Shown piece by piece: positions 1 through 6,383 of a stretch of 27,049 nucleotides of DNA. This DNA is from JAVDCA01 sp035293985 (GTDB lineage Bacteria > Pseudomonadota > Alphaproteobacteria > Rhizobiales > Xanthobacteraceae). Location of the stretch: NCBI GenBank assembly GCA_035293985.1, contig DATGLS010000028.1, forward strand, positions 1 through 27,049, given 5' to 3'. How positions within the stretch are numbered: the stretch's first letter is position 1; the number at the start of each line of letters is the position of its first letter. The notes under the pieces were generated by a model that was not told the origin of the DNA, ran no database searches, and worked only from the letters and a program-made list of their open reading frames with translations. Made by a program: the position numbers and the translations under genes.

Positions 1-35
1 TCAATCCCGACAAAAGCTGCGATATGCTCGTCCAT
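1..35 (-). CDS. 5' end of a probable IS110-family transposase (cut by window edge)
   Basis: Only the first eleven codons are present, reading MDEHIAAFVGI followed by GA(C/T) or GA(A/G). The ATG at 35 has a strong ribosome binding site, AAGGAGG on the minus strand (43-49), seven bases upstream. A short N-terminus running straight into an (F/Y)VGID-like strand is typical of IS110/IS1111 transposases, where that Asp is the first acidic residue of the RuvC-like DEDD catalytic domain. That family match is inference from eleven residues. Other RNase H-fold proteins can start similarly, and the last codon could also be Glu. The upstream leader is structured and adjoins half of a dispersed palindrome, which fits an insertion element. 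Confidence 0.5.
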   Translation of the reverse strand, partial: MDEHIAAFVGI

Positions 36-107
36 GACTCGCCCTCCTTGCGTGAGGCTCTGCCCGGCCTATCCGGGTAACCCTCGCACTCGCATCGAGG
101 GCGAGTC
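36..107 (-). promoter_or_regulatory. Structured leader with an 11-bp inverted repeat that covers the start region of the IS110-like gene
   Basis: GACTCGCCCTC at 36-46 and its perfect reverse complement GAGGGCGAGTC at 97-107 flank the leader. In the minus-strand transcript the 3' arm is GAGGGCGAGUC immediately before the AUG, so it takes part of the AAGGAGG ribosome binding site into a stem. A nested hairpin CCCGG-CCTAT-CCGGG lies at 63-77. An alternative pairing CCCTCG (81-86) with CGAGGG (96-101) competes with the long stem. The pairing is seen directly. A role in translational control, or as part of an IS110 bridge RNA, is inference. Confidence 0.5.
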
Positions 108-134
108 GCCTCCGCAAGGAAAGGGACATACAGT

Positions 135-168
135 CTTCGGCGCGGTGCGCGCGCCTCGCAATGACGCC
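135..168. repeat. Half copy of the CATTGCGAGG dispersed palindrome
   Basis: Positions 135-168 resemble the right half of the complete element at 4053-4160: both start CTTCGG, pass through a GC-rich stretch of similar length, and end CCTCGCAATGACGCC. The matching left half (TCATTGCGAGG) is absent from 1-134, where the IS110-like gene and its leader lie. This suggests the element was interrupted or truncated here. Confidence 0.6.
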
Positions 169-169
169 A

Positions 170-808
170 TTACACAATCTCATCCGCATTGACCACACGC
201 GCACCGATCTCCGCCAGCGCCCGGTGCGTCGCCGCGACTGACCCGTCGATGTCGATGCCGCGGCACGCGTCCTCGATCACGATGGTCGCAAAACCGCCGC
301 GGTGGGCGTCCTCGGCCGAGTAGCGGACGCAAAAATCGAAGGCGAGGCCGGCGAGGAAGATGCGGGTGAAGCCGCGCTCCCTGAGATAGCCGGTGAGACC
401 GGTCGGCGTGACGTGGTCGTTCTCGTAGAAGGCCGAGTAGGAATCGATCTCGCGGCGAAAGCCCTTGCGCACCACGAGCTCGGCCTGCGGCGCGACGAGG
501 TCGCGGCGAAACGCGGCGCCCTCGGTCTGCTGCACGCAGTGATCCGGCCACAGCTCCTGCGGACCGTGGGGCGCCGTGATGACCTCGAACGGCTGGCGGC
601 CCGGGTGGCTCGAGGCGAACGACAAGTGGCCGGGCGGATGCCAATCCTGCGTCAGCACCACGTGGCGGAATTTTTCGCATAGCCGGTTGACCGCCGGCAC
701 CACCTCGTCGCCACGCGGCACCGCGAGCCGGCCGCCGGGGCAGAAATCGTTCTGGATGTCGACGGCCAGCAGGACATCGTGGTCGTTCGGCGCAAGTGTG
801 CCCGCCAT
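170..808 (-). CDS. pncA: Nicotinamidase (nicotinamide deamidase), cysteine hydrolase family
   Basis: Predicted to hydrolyse nicotinamide to nicotinic acid and ammonia in the cytoplasm, for NAD salvage. The 212-residue length matches bacterial PncA. The isochorismatase-like catalytic triad is visible: Asp17 in AVDIQNDF, Lys115 in VVRKGF and Cys160 in FDFCVR. The metal-binding residues are also present: Asp55 and His57 in TQDWH, and His90 in WPDHC. The ATG at 808 was chosen because GGAGAG precedes it. An in-frame ATG at 853 would add fifteen residues without homology-like features and has no comparable ribosome binding site. It is followed downstream by the repeat and IS110-like region and lies 160 bp downstream of the haemoglobin gene on the same strand, with a palindrome between them. 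Confidence 0.93.
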   Translation of the reverse strand: MAGTLAPNDHDVLLAVDIQNDFCPGGRLAVPRGDEVVPAVNRLCEKFRHVVLTQDWHPPGHLSFASSHPGRQPFEVITAPHGPQELWPDHCVQQTEGAAFRRDLVAPQAELVVRKGFRREIDSYSAFYENDHVTPTGLTGYLRERGFTRIFLAGLAFDFCVRYSAEDAHRGGFATIVIEDACRGIDIDGSVAATHRALAEIGARVVNADEIV

Positions 809-874
809 GGCGATCTCTCCGGTGGATACGGGATGATCGGCCTGGGCGGGCACGGGTGCAACCGCATCTCACGG

Positions 875-956
875 TCATGCCCGGGCTTGCCCCGAGCATC
901 CACGTCTTTCTTGTCCGCAACAAAGACGTGGATGGCCGGGACAAGCCCGGCCATGA
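875..956. repeat. Long palindromic intergenic repeat (GCCGGGCTTGTCCCGGC-type)
   Basis: Two arms of about 35 bases (875-909 and 922-956) are near-perfect reverse complements around a 12-base loop. They start TCATGCCCGGGCTTG and end CAAGCCCGGCCATGA, with CCACGTCTTT/AAAGACGTGG nearest the loop. This composition is familiar from palindromic repeats dispersed in Bradyrhizobiaceae-type genomes. It lies between two same-strand genes and could fold into a strong RNA hairpin acting as a terminator or mRNA stabiliser. Confidence 0.85.
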
Positions 957-968
957 CGGAGGATATGA

Positions 969-1409
969 TCACCGCGTCACGATGTCCTTGCGCATCGGGG
1001 CGAGGATCGCCACCAGCTCGTTGGTCGCGCGCTTCGGGACCTTGAACTTCTTCAACGTCTTGCCGAGGTCGGCGACGAGCGCGTTGAAGTCGCGGTCGCG
1101 CACGCCCATGCCGGCGTGCGTCTCCTTCATGCTGCGGCCCGTATAGGTGCAGGGGCCACCGGTGCCCTGGCAGATCTGGTCGACCAGGTTGTGCTTGAGC
1201 CGCTCGATGTCGGTGTGGGCGAAGAATGCGTTGATCCGCTTGTCGGCCGCGACGTTGGCGACGAAATCGTCGACCACGGCGCGGATGGCGTCGATGCCGC
1301 CGAGCCGCTCATAGAGCGACTTCTTCATCATGTGGTGGCCCATCATCTGGGCGGAGGCCGGGCTTGCGGCCAGGACGGCCGCGACGACCGCGGCAGTGAC
1401 GATGCGCAT
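969..1409 (-). CDS. Secreted group I truncated haemoglobin
   Basis: The protein has 146 residues. Residues 1-20 form a cleavable signal peptide ending ASA before QMM. From about residue 31 there is a compact globin of roughly 115 residues, as in trHbN proteins: LYERLGG at the start, and the GRSMKETHAGMGV segment that carries the proximal haem-ligating His98. Such globins bind O2, CO or NO and are often linked to NO detoxification. The signal peptide places this one in the periplasm, unlike most characterised members. A stretch rich in Met and His (QMMGHHMMKK) follows the cleavage site. The start has AAGGAG upstream. The function is inferred from the family. Confidence 0.88.
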   Translation of the reverse strand: MRIVTAAVVAAVLAASPASAQMMGHHMMKKSLYERLGGIDAIRAVVDDFVANVAADKRINAFFAHTDIERLKHNLVDQICQGTGGPCTYTGRSMKETHAGMGVRDRDFNALVADLGKTLKKFKVPKRATNELVAILAPMRKDIVTR

Positions 1410-1848
1410 GGAGGTCTCCTTGAGGGCAGTGTCGGGGATGCCATTCCCTCGGGTGCGAGGGGGCTCGATCAGCCGCCGAGGTACGGATGGGGCTGCGGGA
1501 GGTTTCAGTCGTGATCTTCACCCTTTCCGGCAGGGGGAGGCATAGGCGGCCTTCGGCCGCAGTTCGAAGGATGCCGATGCGAAGCATCGGCTATTGAGCC
1601 AAGCGAGGGGGGCTGCCGCCGACAGCCTCACCCCATCCCGGATCGCACCTCGCTTAGCTCGCTGCGCTCCGACCCTCCCCCTGCAGGCCCTGCAGGGGGG
1701 TAAGGAGGCGGCCGCGACGGTGAACGCGGAGAAAACCTGAGTTACCTCGGATTAAGCAAGATTTCCTACCCTTTCCCCGGGCATGGGGATTCGCGGGCCG
1801 CAGCGGCGGCCGCGCGACCGCCATGCGGTGCTTGCTGGAGAGCCCCCC
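1410..1848. other. Intergenic region between divergent genes, without a supported gene
   Basis: This 439-base stretch separates the haemoglobin gene (minus) from the chemoreceptor (plus), so promoters for both should lie here. It contains the composite palindromic repeat at 1531-1699. The part nearest the chemoreceptor includes an A/T-richer stretch with TCGGATTAAGCAAGATTTCC. I see no convincing reading frame, and no promoter I would place with confidence. Confidence 0.6.
1531..1699. repeat. Composite palindromic repeat with three hairpins
   Basis: Outer arms CAGGGGGAGG (1531-1540) and CCTCCCCCTG (1674-1683) are inverted repeats. Inside and at the edge are three perfect hairpins: GCGGCC-TTC-GGCCGC (1546-1560), GCCGATGC-GAA-GCATCGGC (1573-1591) and CCCCCTGCAG-GCC-CTGCAGGGGG (1677-1699). 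The arrangement resembles non-coding composite palindromes found between genes in this bacterial group. No coding function is apparent. Confidence 0.7.
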
Positions 1849-3879
1849 ATGCGCGGAATTGCCATTTCCCGCCTGCTGATGTTCGCGGTCTGCGTCCCGC
1901 TCGCGGGGCTCGCCCTGTTCGGCGGCCGCATGAGCTTCGAGAGCTGGTCGCGCTACAGCGATCTCAGCCGCGCCTCCTCGGTGCTGCATCTTGCGGTCGC
2001 GACCGCGCGCTTCTCCGGCATCGCGATCCCGGCGGAGGGCGCCGCGACCCGCGAGCTGATCGGCGGCACGGGCAGCCGCGCCACCATGGAGGCCGCGCGC
2101 CGGGTGACCGACGATTACTATGCGCAGGTACGCGCCGCCACCGCGGCGCTCACGATCCATGCGCCCAAGCTCGACGACCAGCTCCGCGTGCTCGACGAGC
2201 GCATGCAGGCCGCGATCCGGATGCGCGCCCAGGTCGACGCCAACGAGCTCAAGTCGCCGGTCGCCAGCACGACCGTGCTGGCCCCGGTCGCCGGGCAGGG
2301 CATCGACGTGATCGGCGCCGCATCCGCGATCGTCACCGACGCGGCGCTGTCGCGCCGCATTTTCGCGCTTTACGCGACGCTGCAATTCAACGAAGGCACG
2401 CTGATCCAGCGCGGCACCGGCGAGCAGTCGCTGCGCGAGGGCAAGCTCGCGCCGAACGCATTCTTCCTGTTCTCGCGCGGCGTCACGCTTCAGGCCGCCT
2501 TCGGCAAGCTCTTCCGCGATTATGCGCCGCCGCAGGTGGTCGAGCAGTTCAATGCCTTCGATGCCGCCAACGGCCACGAGCTCGAGGAGCTGCGCAAGAT
2601 CGCGCTCTCGGTTCCAGGCACACCCGCGAGCGCGGCGCAGCACCAGCGCTGGCTCGACATCAACCGCGACCTGACCGGCGTCATGTCCAATGTTCTCAAC
2701 ACGACCGCCGCCACGGTCAGCGCCGAGGGCGACGACATGGTCGCCGACGCGCGGCGCGGCATTTTCATCTATCTCGGCATCTGCCTCGTGGCGCTGCTGG
2801 TCGTCATCGCGCTGAGCCGGCAGGTGCTGCGCACCCTGCGCGACCTGCTCGGCGAGCTCGCCGGTGCCATGGACAAGATGCGCGACGGCAACTACGAGGT
2901 CGCGATTCCGCATACCGGCCGCGCCGACGAGATCGGCGTGATGGCGCGCGCGGTCGAAGGCTTCCGTGAGAATTTCGTCCACTTCGCGCACAGCGACAGC
3001 GAACGCAAGAACGCGCAGGCGACGGCCGAGCGCAAGTCGCTGCTGGCGAAGCTCGCCGGCGACTTCGAGGCGGTGATCGGCGGCATCGTCGGCGCCGTCT
3101 CGTCGGCCTCGGGCGAGCTCACCGCCGCGGCGAGCACCTTGAGCAAGACCGCGGAGACGACGCAGCAGCTCGCGACGACGGTCGCGGCCGCGTCGGACGA
3201 GGCCTCGAGCAACGTGCAGTCGGTCGCCTCCGCGACCGCGCAGATGACCGGCTCGATCGGCGAGATCGGCCGGCGGGTGCAGGAATCGAGCGAGATCGCC
3301 GGCGAGGCCGTCGGCCAGGCGCAGCGCACGGATCAGCGCATCGGCAAGCTCGCCGAGGCGGCAAGCCGCATCGGCGACGTCGTCAAGCTGATCACCGCGA
3401 TCGCCGAGCAGACCAACCTGCTCGCGCTCAACGCGACGATCGAGGCGGCGCGCGCCGGCGCGGCCGGCAAGGGTTTCGCGGTGGTCGCCCAGGAGGTCAA
3501 GCAGCTCGCGGCGCAGACCGCCAAGGCGACGAGCGACATCGGCAATCAGATCGCCGAGATGCAGAGCGCGACCCAGGACTCGGTCGGCGCCATCAAGGAG
3601 ATCGGCGGCACCATCGCGCGCATCTCCGAGATCGCGACCAAGATCGCCGCTGCCGTCGAGGAGCAGGGCGCCGCGACGCAGGAGATCGCCCGGAACGTGC
3701 AGCAGGCGGCGGCCGGGACCACCAAGGTCGCCGGCAATATCTCCGACGTGAATGCCGGGGCGGCGAAGACCGGCGCTGCGTCCGCCGGGGTGCTGTCGGC
3801 CGCGCAGTCGCTGTCGCAGCAGAGCGATCGGCTCAAGGTCGAGGTGGGTAAGTTCCTGGCGACGGTGCGGGCGGCGTAG
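1849..3879 (+). CDS. Methyl-accepting chemotaxis protein with helical, NIT-like periplasmic sensor
   Basis: The protein has 676 residues. TM1 is near residues 8-25 (LLMFAVCVPLAGLALFG) and TM2 near 304-322 (GIFIYLGICLVALLVVIAL). The large helical periplasmic domain between them, with RRVTDDYYAQVRAA and RMQAAIRMRAQVD, recalls nitrate/nitrite-sensing (NIT) domains, but this is only a resemblance. A HAMP domain follows TM2. The signalling hairpin tip AEQTNLLALNATIEAARAG lies near 520-540. It would control CheA through CheW at the inner membrane. The start at 1849 was chosen for GGAGAG upstream and an immediate TM1; the ATG at 1783 would add 22 Arg/Pro-rich residues. There is no CheR-binding pentapeptide at the C-terminus and no che genes nearby. 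Confidence 0.92.
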   Translation: MRGIAISRLLMFAVCVPLAGLALFGGRMSFESWSRYSDLSRASSVLHLAVATARFSGIAIPAEGAATRELIGGTGSRATMEAARRVTDDYYAQVRAATAALTIHAPKLDDQLRVLDERMQAAIRMRAQVDANELKSPVASTTVLAPVAGQGIDVIGAASAIVTDAALSRRIFALYATLQFNEGTLIQRGTGEQSLREGKLAPNAFFLFSRGVTLQAAFGKLFRDYAPPQVVEQFNAFDAANGHELEELRKIALSVPGTPASAAQHQRWLDINRDLTGVMSNVLNTTAATVSAEGDDMVADARRGIFIYLGICLVALLVVIALSRQVLRTLRDLLGELAGAMDKMRDGNYEVAIPHTGRADEIGVMARAVEGFRENFVHFAHSDSERKNAQATAERKSLLAKLAGDFEAVIGGIVGAVSSASGELTAAASTLSKTAETTQQLATTVAAASDEASSNVQSVASATAQMTGSIGEIGRRVQESSEIAGEAVGQAQRTDQRIGKLAEAASRIGDVVKLITAIAEQTNLLALNATIEAARAGAAGKGFAVVAQEVKQLAAQTAKATSDIGNQIAEMQSATQDSVGAIKEIGGTIARISEIATKIAAAVEEQGAATQEIARNVQQAAAGTTKVAGNISDVNAGAAKTGAASAGVLSAAQSLSQQSDRLKVEVGKFLATVRAA

Positions 3880-3950
3880 GCTTTCGCCCACGATTACCTA
3901 CACGATGTCAGTGCTTCTTCTTTATCGCACAAGTAGAAATAACATGCCTC

Positions 3951-4041
3951 GTGCTCGCGGCGGCGAAGTCGCTGTCGGGCCAAGGTGATCGCCTCAAGAT
4001 GGAAGTGGAGAATTTCCTCGCCACGGTGCGAGGCGGCGTAG
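3951..4041 (+). pseudogene. Decayed C-terminal tail of a second chemoreceptor
   Basis: Twenty-six codons from 3951 align without gaps to the last part of the preceding receptor. They read LAAAKSLSGQGDRLKMEV and NFLATVR, where the intact gene has LSAAQSLSQQSDRLKVEV and KFLATVR. The intact gene then ends GTGCGGGCGGCGTAG. The copy reads GTGCGAGGCGGCGTAG, one base longer, so its TAG (4039-4041) is out of frame. Nothing like the rest of a receptor lies upstream in 3880-3950. It is therefore a 3' remnant of a tandem paralogue, left by deletion or partial duplication. Confidence 0.8.
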
Positions 4042-4052
4042 CCTCGACAGCA

Positions 4053-4160
4053 TCATTGCGAGGCGTGCGCCAGCACGCCGAAGCAATCTCGTCCAGCGAA
4101 CGCATGAATTTAGTGGTCGGTTTTGCTTCGGCCGCCTGCGGCGGCCCTCGCAATGACGCC
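4053..4160. repeat. Dispersed palindromic element with TCATTGCGAGG termini
   Basis: The terminal inverted repeats are TCATTGCGAGG (4053-4063) and CCTCGCAATGA (4146-4156). The left half continues with GAAGCAATCTCG and the right half with CTTCGGCCGCC. Related sequences occur at 135-168 (half copy) and 26894-26957. It fills the space between the receptor remnant and prfC and carries no supported gene. Confidence 0.8.
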
Positions 4161-4195
4161 GGTTCCCTCTTGATCCCACCCACATTGCCTGCCAC

Positions 4196-5848
4196 ATGCA
4201 GCGCACCATGAACGATCAACTGGCCACCGATTCCGTGACGGCCGAGGCGCCGGCGGAAGCTGCGCCCGCCGCCTCTGCGCTCGCGCGCGAGGTCGCGCGG
4301 CGGCGCACCTTTGCGATCATCTCGCATCCGGACGCCGGCAAGACCACGCTGACCGAGAAGCTGCTGCTGTTCGGCGGCGCAATCCAGCTCGCCGGCCAGG
4401 TCAAGGCCAAGCGCGACCGCCGCTCGACCCGTTCCGACTGGATGGCGATCGAGCGCGAGCGCGGCATCTCGGTCGTCACCTCGGTGATGACCTTCGAGCA
4501 CGCCGGGCGCGTGTTCAACCTGCTCGATACGCCCGGCCACGAGGACTTCTCCGAGGACACCTATCGCACGCTGACCGCGGTCGACTCGGCCGTGATGGTG
4601 ATCGACGCCGCCAAAGGCATCGAGGCGCGCACCCGCAAGCTGTTCGAGGTGTGCCGACTGCGCGACATCCCGATCCTGACCTTCATCAACAAGATGGACC
4701 GCGAGAGCCGCGACCCGTTCGAGCTGCTCGACGAGATCGAGAAGACGCTCGCGCTCGACACCGCGCCGATGACCTGGCCGCTCGGCCGCGGCCGCGATTT
4801 CGCCGGCACCTACGACATCGCCAGCGGCCAGATGCGGCTGCTGGGCGAGGAGGCCGACGCGACGCTGGTGCCGATCGACCTCGCCGCACTCGCGGCCCGC
4901 AATTCCAACCTCGATGCAGCGGCGCTCGGCGAGGAGGTCGACCTCGTGCGCGATGCCTGCCGCAAGCTCGACCTCGCCTCGTTCCGCGAAGGCCATCTCA
5001 CGCCGGTCTATTTCGGCTCGGCGTTGAAGAATTTCGGCGTCGGCGACCTGCTCGACGGCCTCGGCGCGCTCGCGCCGCCGCCGCGCGCGCAGGATGCGGA
5101 TCGGCGTCGGGTCGAGGCGGACGAGCCGGCGATGAGCGCCTTCGTCTTCAAGATCCAGGCCAACATGGATCCGAACCACCGCGACCGCATCGCGTTCGCG
5201 CGCATCTGCTCCGGCAAGCTCACGCGCGGCATGAAGGTCAAGCAGGTGCGCACCGGCAAGCCGATGAGCCTGCGCACGCCGCATTTCTTCTTCGCCCAGG
5301 ACCGCGCGCTCGCCGACGAGGCGTTCGCCGGCGACGTGGTCGGCATTCCCAATCACGGCGTGCTGCGCATCGGTGATACGCTCACCGAGGGCGAGGAGCT
5401 CTCGTTCGTCGGCGTGCCGTCGTTCGCGCCGGAGATTTTGCGCCGGGTGCGGCTCACCGACGCCATGAAGGCGAAGAAGCTCAAGCAGGCGCTCCAAGAG
5501 CTCGCCGAGGAGGGCGTCGTGCAGGTGTTTCGCCCGCGCGACGGCGCCCCGGCGATCGTCGGCGTGGTCGGCCCGCTGCAGCTCGATGTGCTGAAAGTTC
5601 GGCTCGACGCCGAATACGGCCTGCCGGTCGAGTTCGACGTCTGCGAGTTCGAGCTCGCGCGCTGGATATCGGCCGACGAGCGCAAGACGCTGGACGAGTT
5701 CGTCGCCGCCAATGGGTCCGGCATCGCCGACGATCTCGACGGCGCCCTGGTCTATTTGGCGCGCAACGAGTTCTACCTCGGCTACACGGCGGAGCGCGCG
5801 CCGGGGATCAAGTTCGCCGACGTAAAGGACGTGAAGCGGGCCGCGTAA
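4196..5848 (+). CDS. prfC: Peptide chain release factor 3 (RF3), translational GTPase
   Basis: A cytoplasmic GTPase that recycles RF1/RF2 from the ribosome after termination. The protein has 550 residues, against about 530 in E. coli, with an Ala-rich N-terminal extension. The GTPase motifs are clear: P-loop SHPDAGKT (43-50), switch I region RRSTRSDWM followed by ERGISV, G3 DTPGHEDFSEDTYRTL and G4 NKMD. Domains II and III follow, with FKIQANMDPNHRDR and the FRPRDGAPAIVGVVGPLQ segment typical of RF3. A second ATG at 4208 is equally plausible as start, since neither has a clear ribosome binding site. It ends directly against the converging gene at 5849. Confidence 0.96.
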   Translation: MQRTMNDQLATDSVTAEAPAEAAPAASALAREVARRRTFAIISHPDAGKTTLTEKLLLFGGAIQLAGQVKAKRDRRSTRSDWMAIERERGISVVTSVMTFEHAGRVFNLLDTPGHEDFSEDTYRTLTAVDSAVMVIDAAKGIEARTRKLFEVCRLRDIPILTFINKMDRESRDPFELLDEIEKTLALDTAPMTWPLGRGRDFAGTYDIASGQMRLLGEEADATLVPIDLAALAARNSNLDAAALGEEVDLVRDACRKLDLASFREGHLTPVYFGSALKNFGVGDLLDGLGALAPPPRAQDADRRRVEADEPAMSAFVFKIQANMDPNHRDRIAFARICSGKLTRGMKVKQVRTGKPMSLRTPHFFFAQDRALADEAFAGDVVGIPNHGVLRIGDTLTEGEELSFVGVPSFAPEILRRVRLTDAMKAKKLKQALQELAEEGVVQVFRPRDGAPAIVGVVGPLQLDVLKVRLDAEYGLPVEFDVCEFELARWISADERKTLDEFVAANGSGIADDLDGALVYLARNEFYLGYTAERAPGIKFADVKDVKRAA

Positions 5849-6322
5849 CTACCGGCAGGCCGGGTAGCCGAAGCGCGAGATCATCTCACGGCCCGAGATC
5901 GCATGGAACTCGAACGTGTCCATGAAATGGTGCTCGGTGACGTACTGGCGCAGCGCCGGATTGTAGGCGGCGAGCATGTGGTCCGTCGACGACCGGCTGA
6001 TGTTGGCCCTTTGCCGGCTGCCGCCCGCGTGAAACAGCAGCGTCGCGCCAGGCGTGATGCAGACGTTGCGGATCGACAGGAACATCGTGCAGGCGGATTG
6101 GCAGTGGCTGTCGATGCGGAAGCGCTCGCCCGAGGCATTGTACTTGGCGATGACGGCGTCGAACTGCATCATCGCGTAGGAGTCCTTCGCGCCCATGCCC
6201 ATGTGCAGGGAGGAGACGGAGCCGTCCGCGTAGGCCGGCGTCCAGGCGCCAAAGGTGCAAAGAAGGGAGCAAAGAAGCATCAGCGCGCCCAGCGCGCATC
6301 CCGATCGCCACGAGTTGGTCAT
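5849..6322 (-). CDS. Small secreted protein with a ClpP/crotonase-like (COG3904-like) core
   Basis: The protein has 157 residues with a signal peptide or anchor (hydrophobic residues about 9-28, then AYADG). The core reads SHCQSACTMFLSIRNVCI and then PGATLLFHAGG. This is the pattern of predicted periplasmic ClpP/crotonase-fold proteins, in which a Ser in an (S)xCxSAC segment (here Ser76) and a later GFH-type His (here His98) form the putative active site. Whether it is a protease is unknown. The ATG at 6322 has GCAGGGAT upstream. It lies 61 bp downstream of the GH5 gene on the same strand and may be co-transcribed. Its stop codon abuts that of prfC with no spacing. Confidence 0.65.
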   Translation of the reverse strand: MTNSWRSGCALGALMLLCSLLCTFGAWTPAYADGSVSSLHMGMGAKDSYAMMQFDAVIAKYNASGERFRIDSHCQSACTMFLSIRNVCITPGATLLFHAGGSRQRANISRSSTDHMLAAYNPALRQYVTEHHFMDTFEFHAISGREMISRFGYPACR

Positions 6323-6383
6323 GAGATCCCTGCCACGTAGATGAAGCCCTCCGCGACATCATAGGCGGCCGCGAGTCGGCCTC

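Noticed and set aside
1654..3891. Very long open frame (745 codons) antisense to the chemoreceptor
   Set aside because: Its product is Arg/Gly/Leu/Asp-rich low-complexity sequence typical of a GC-rich shadow frame, and the plus strand encodes a complete, recognisable receptor.
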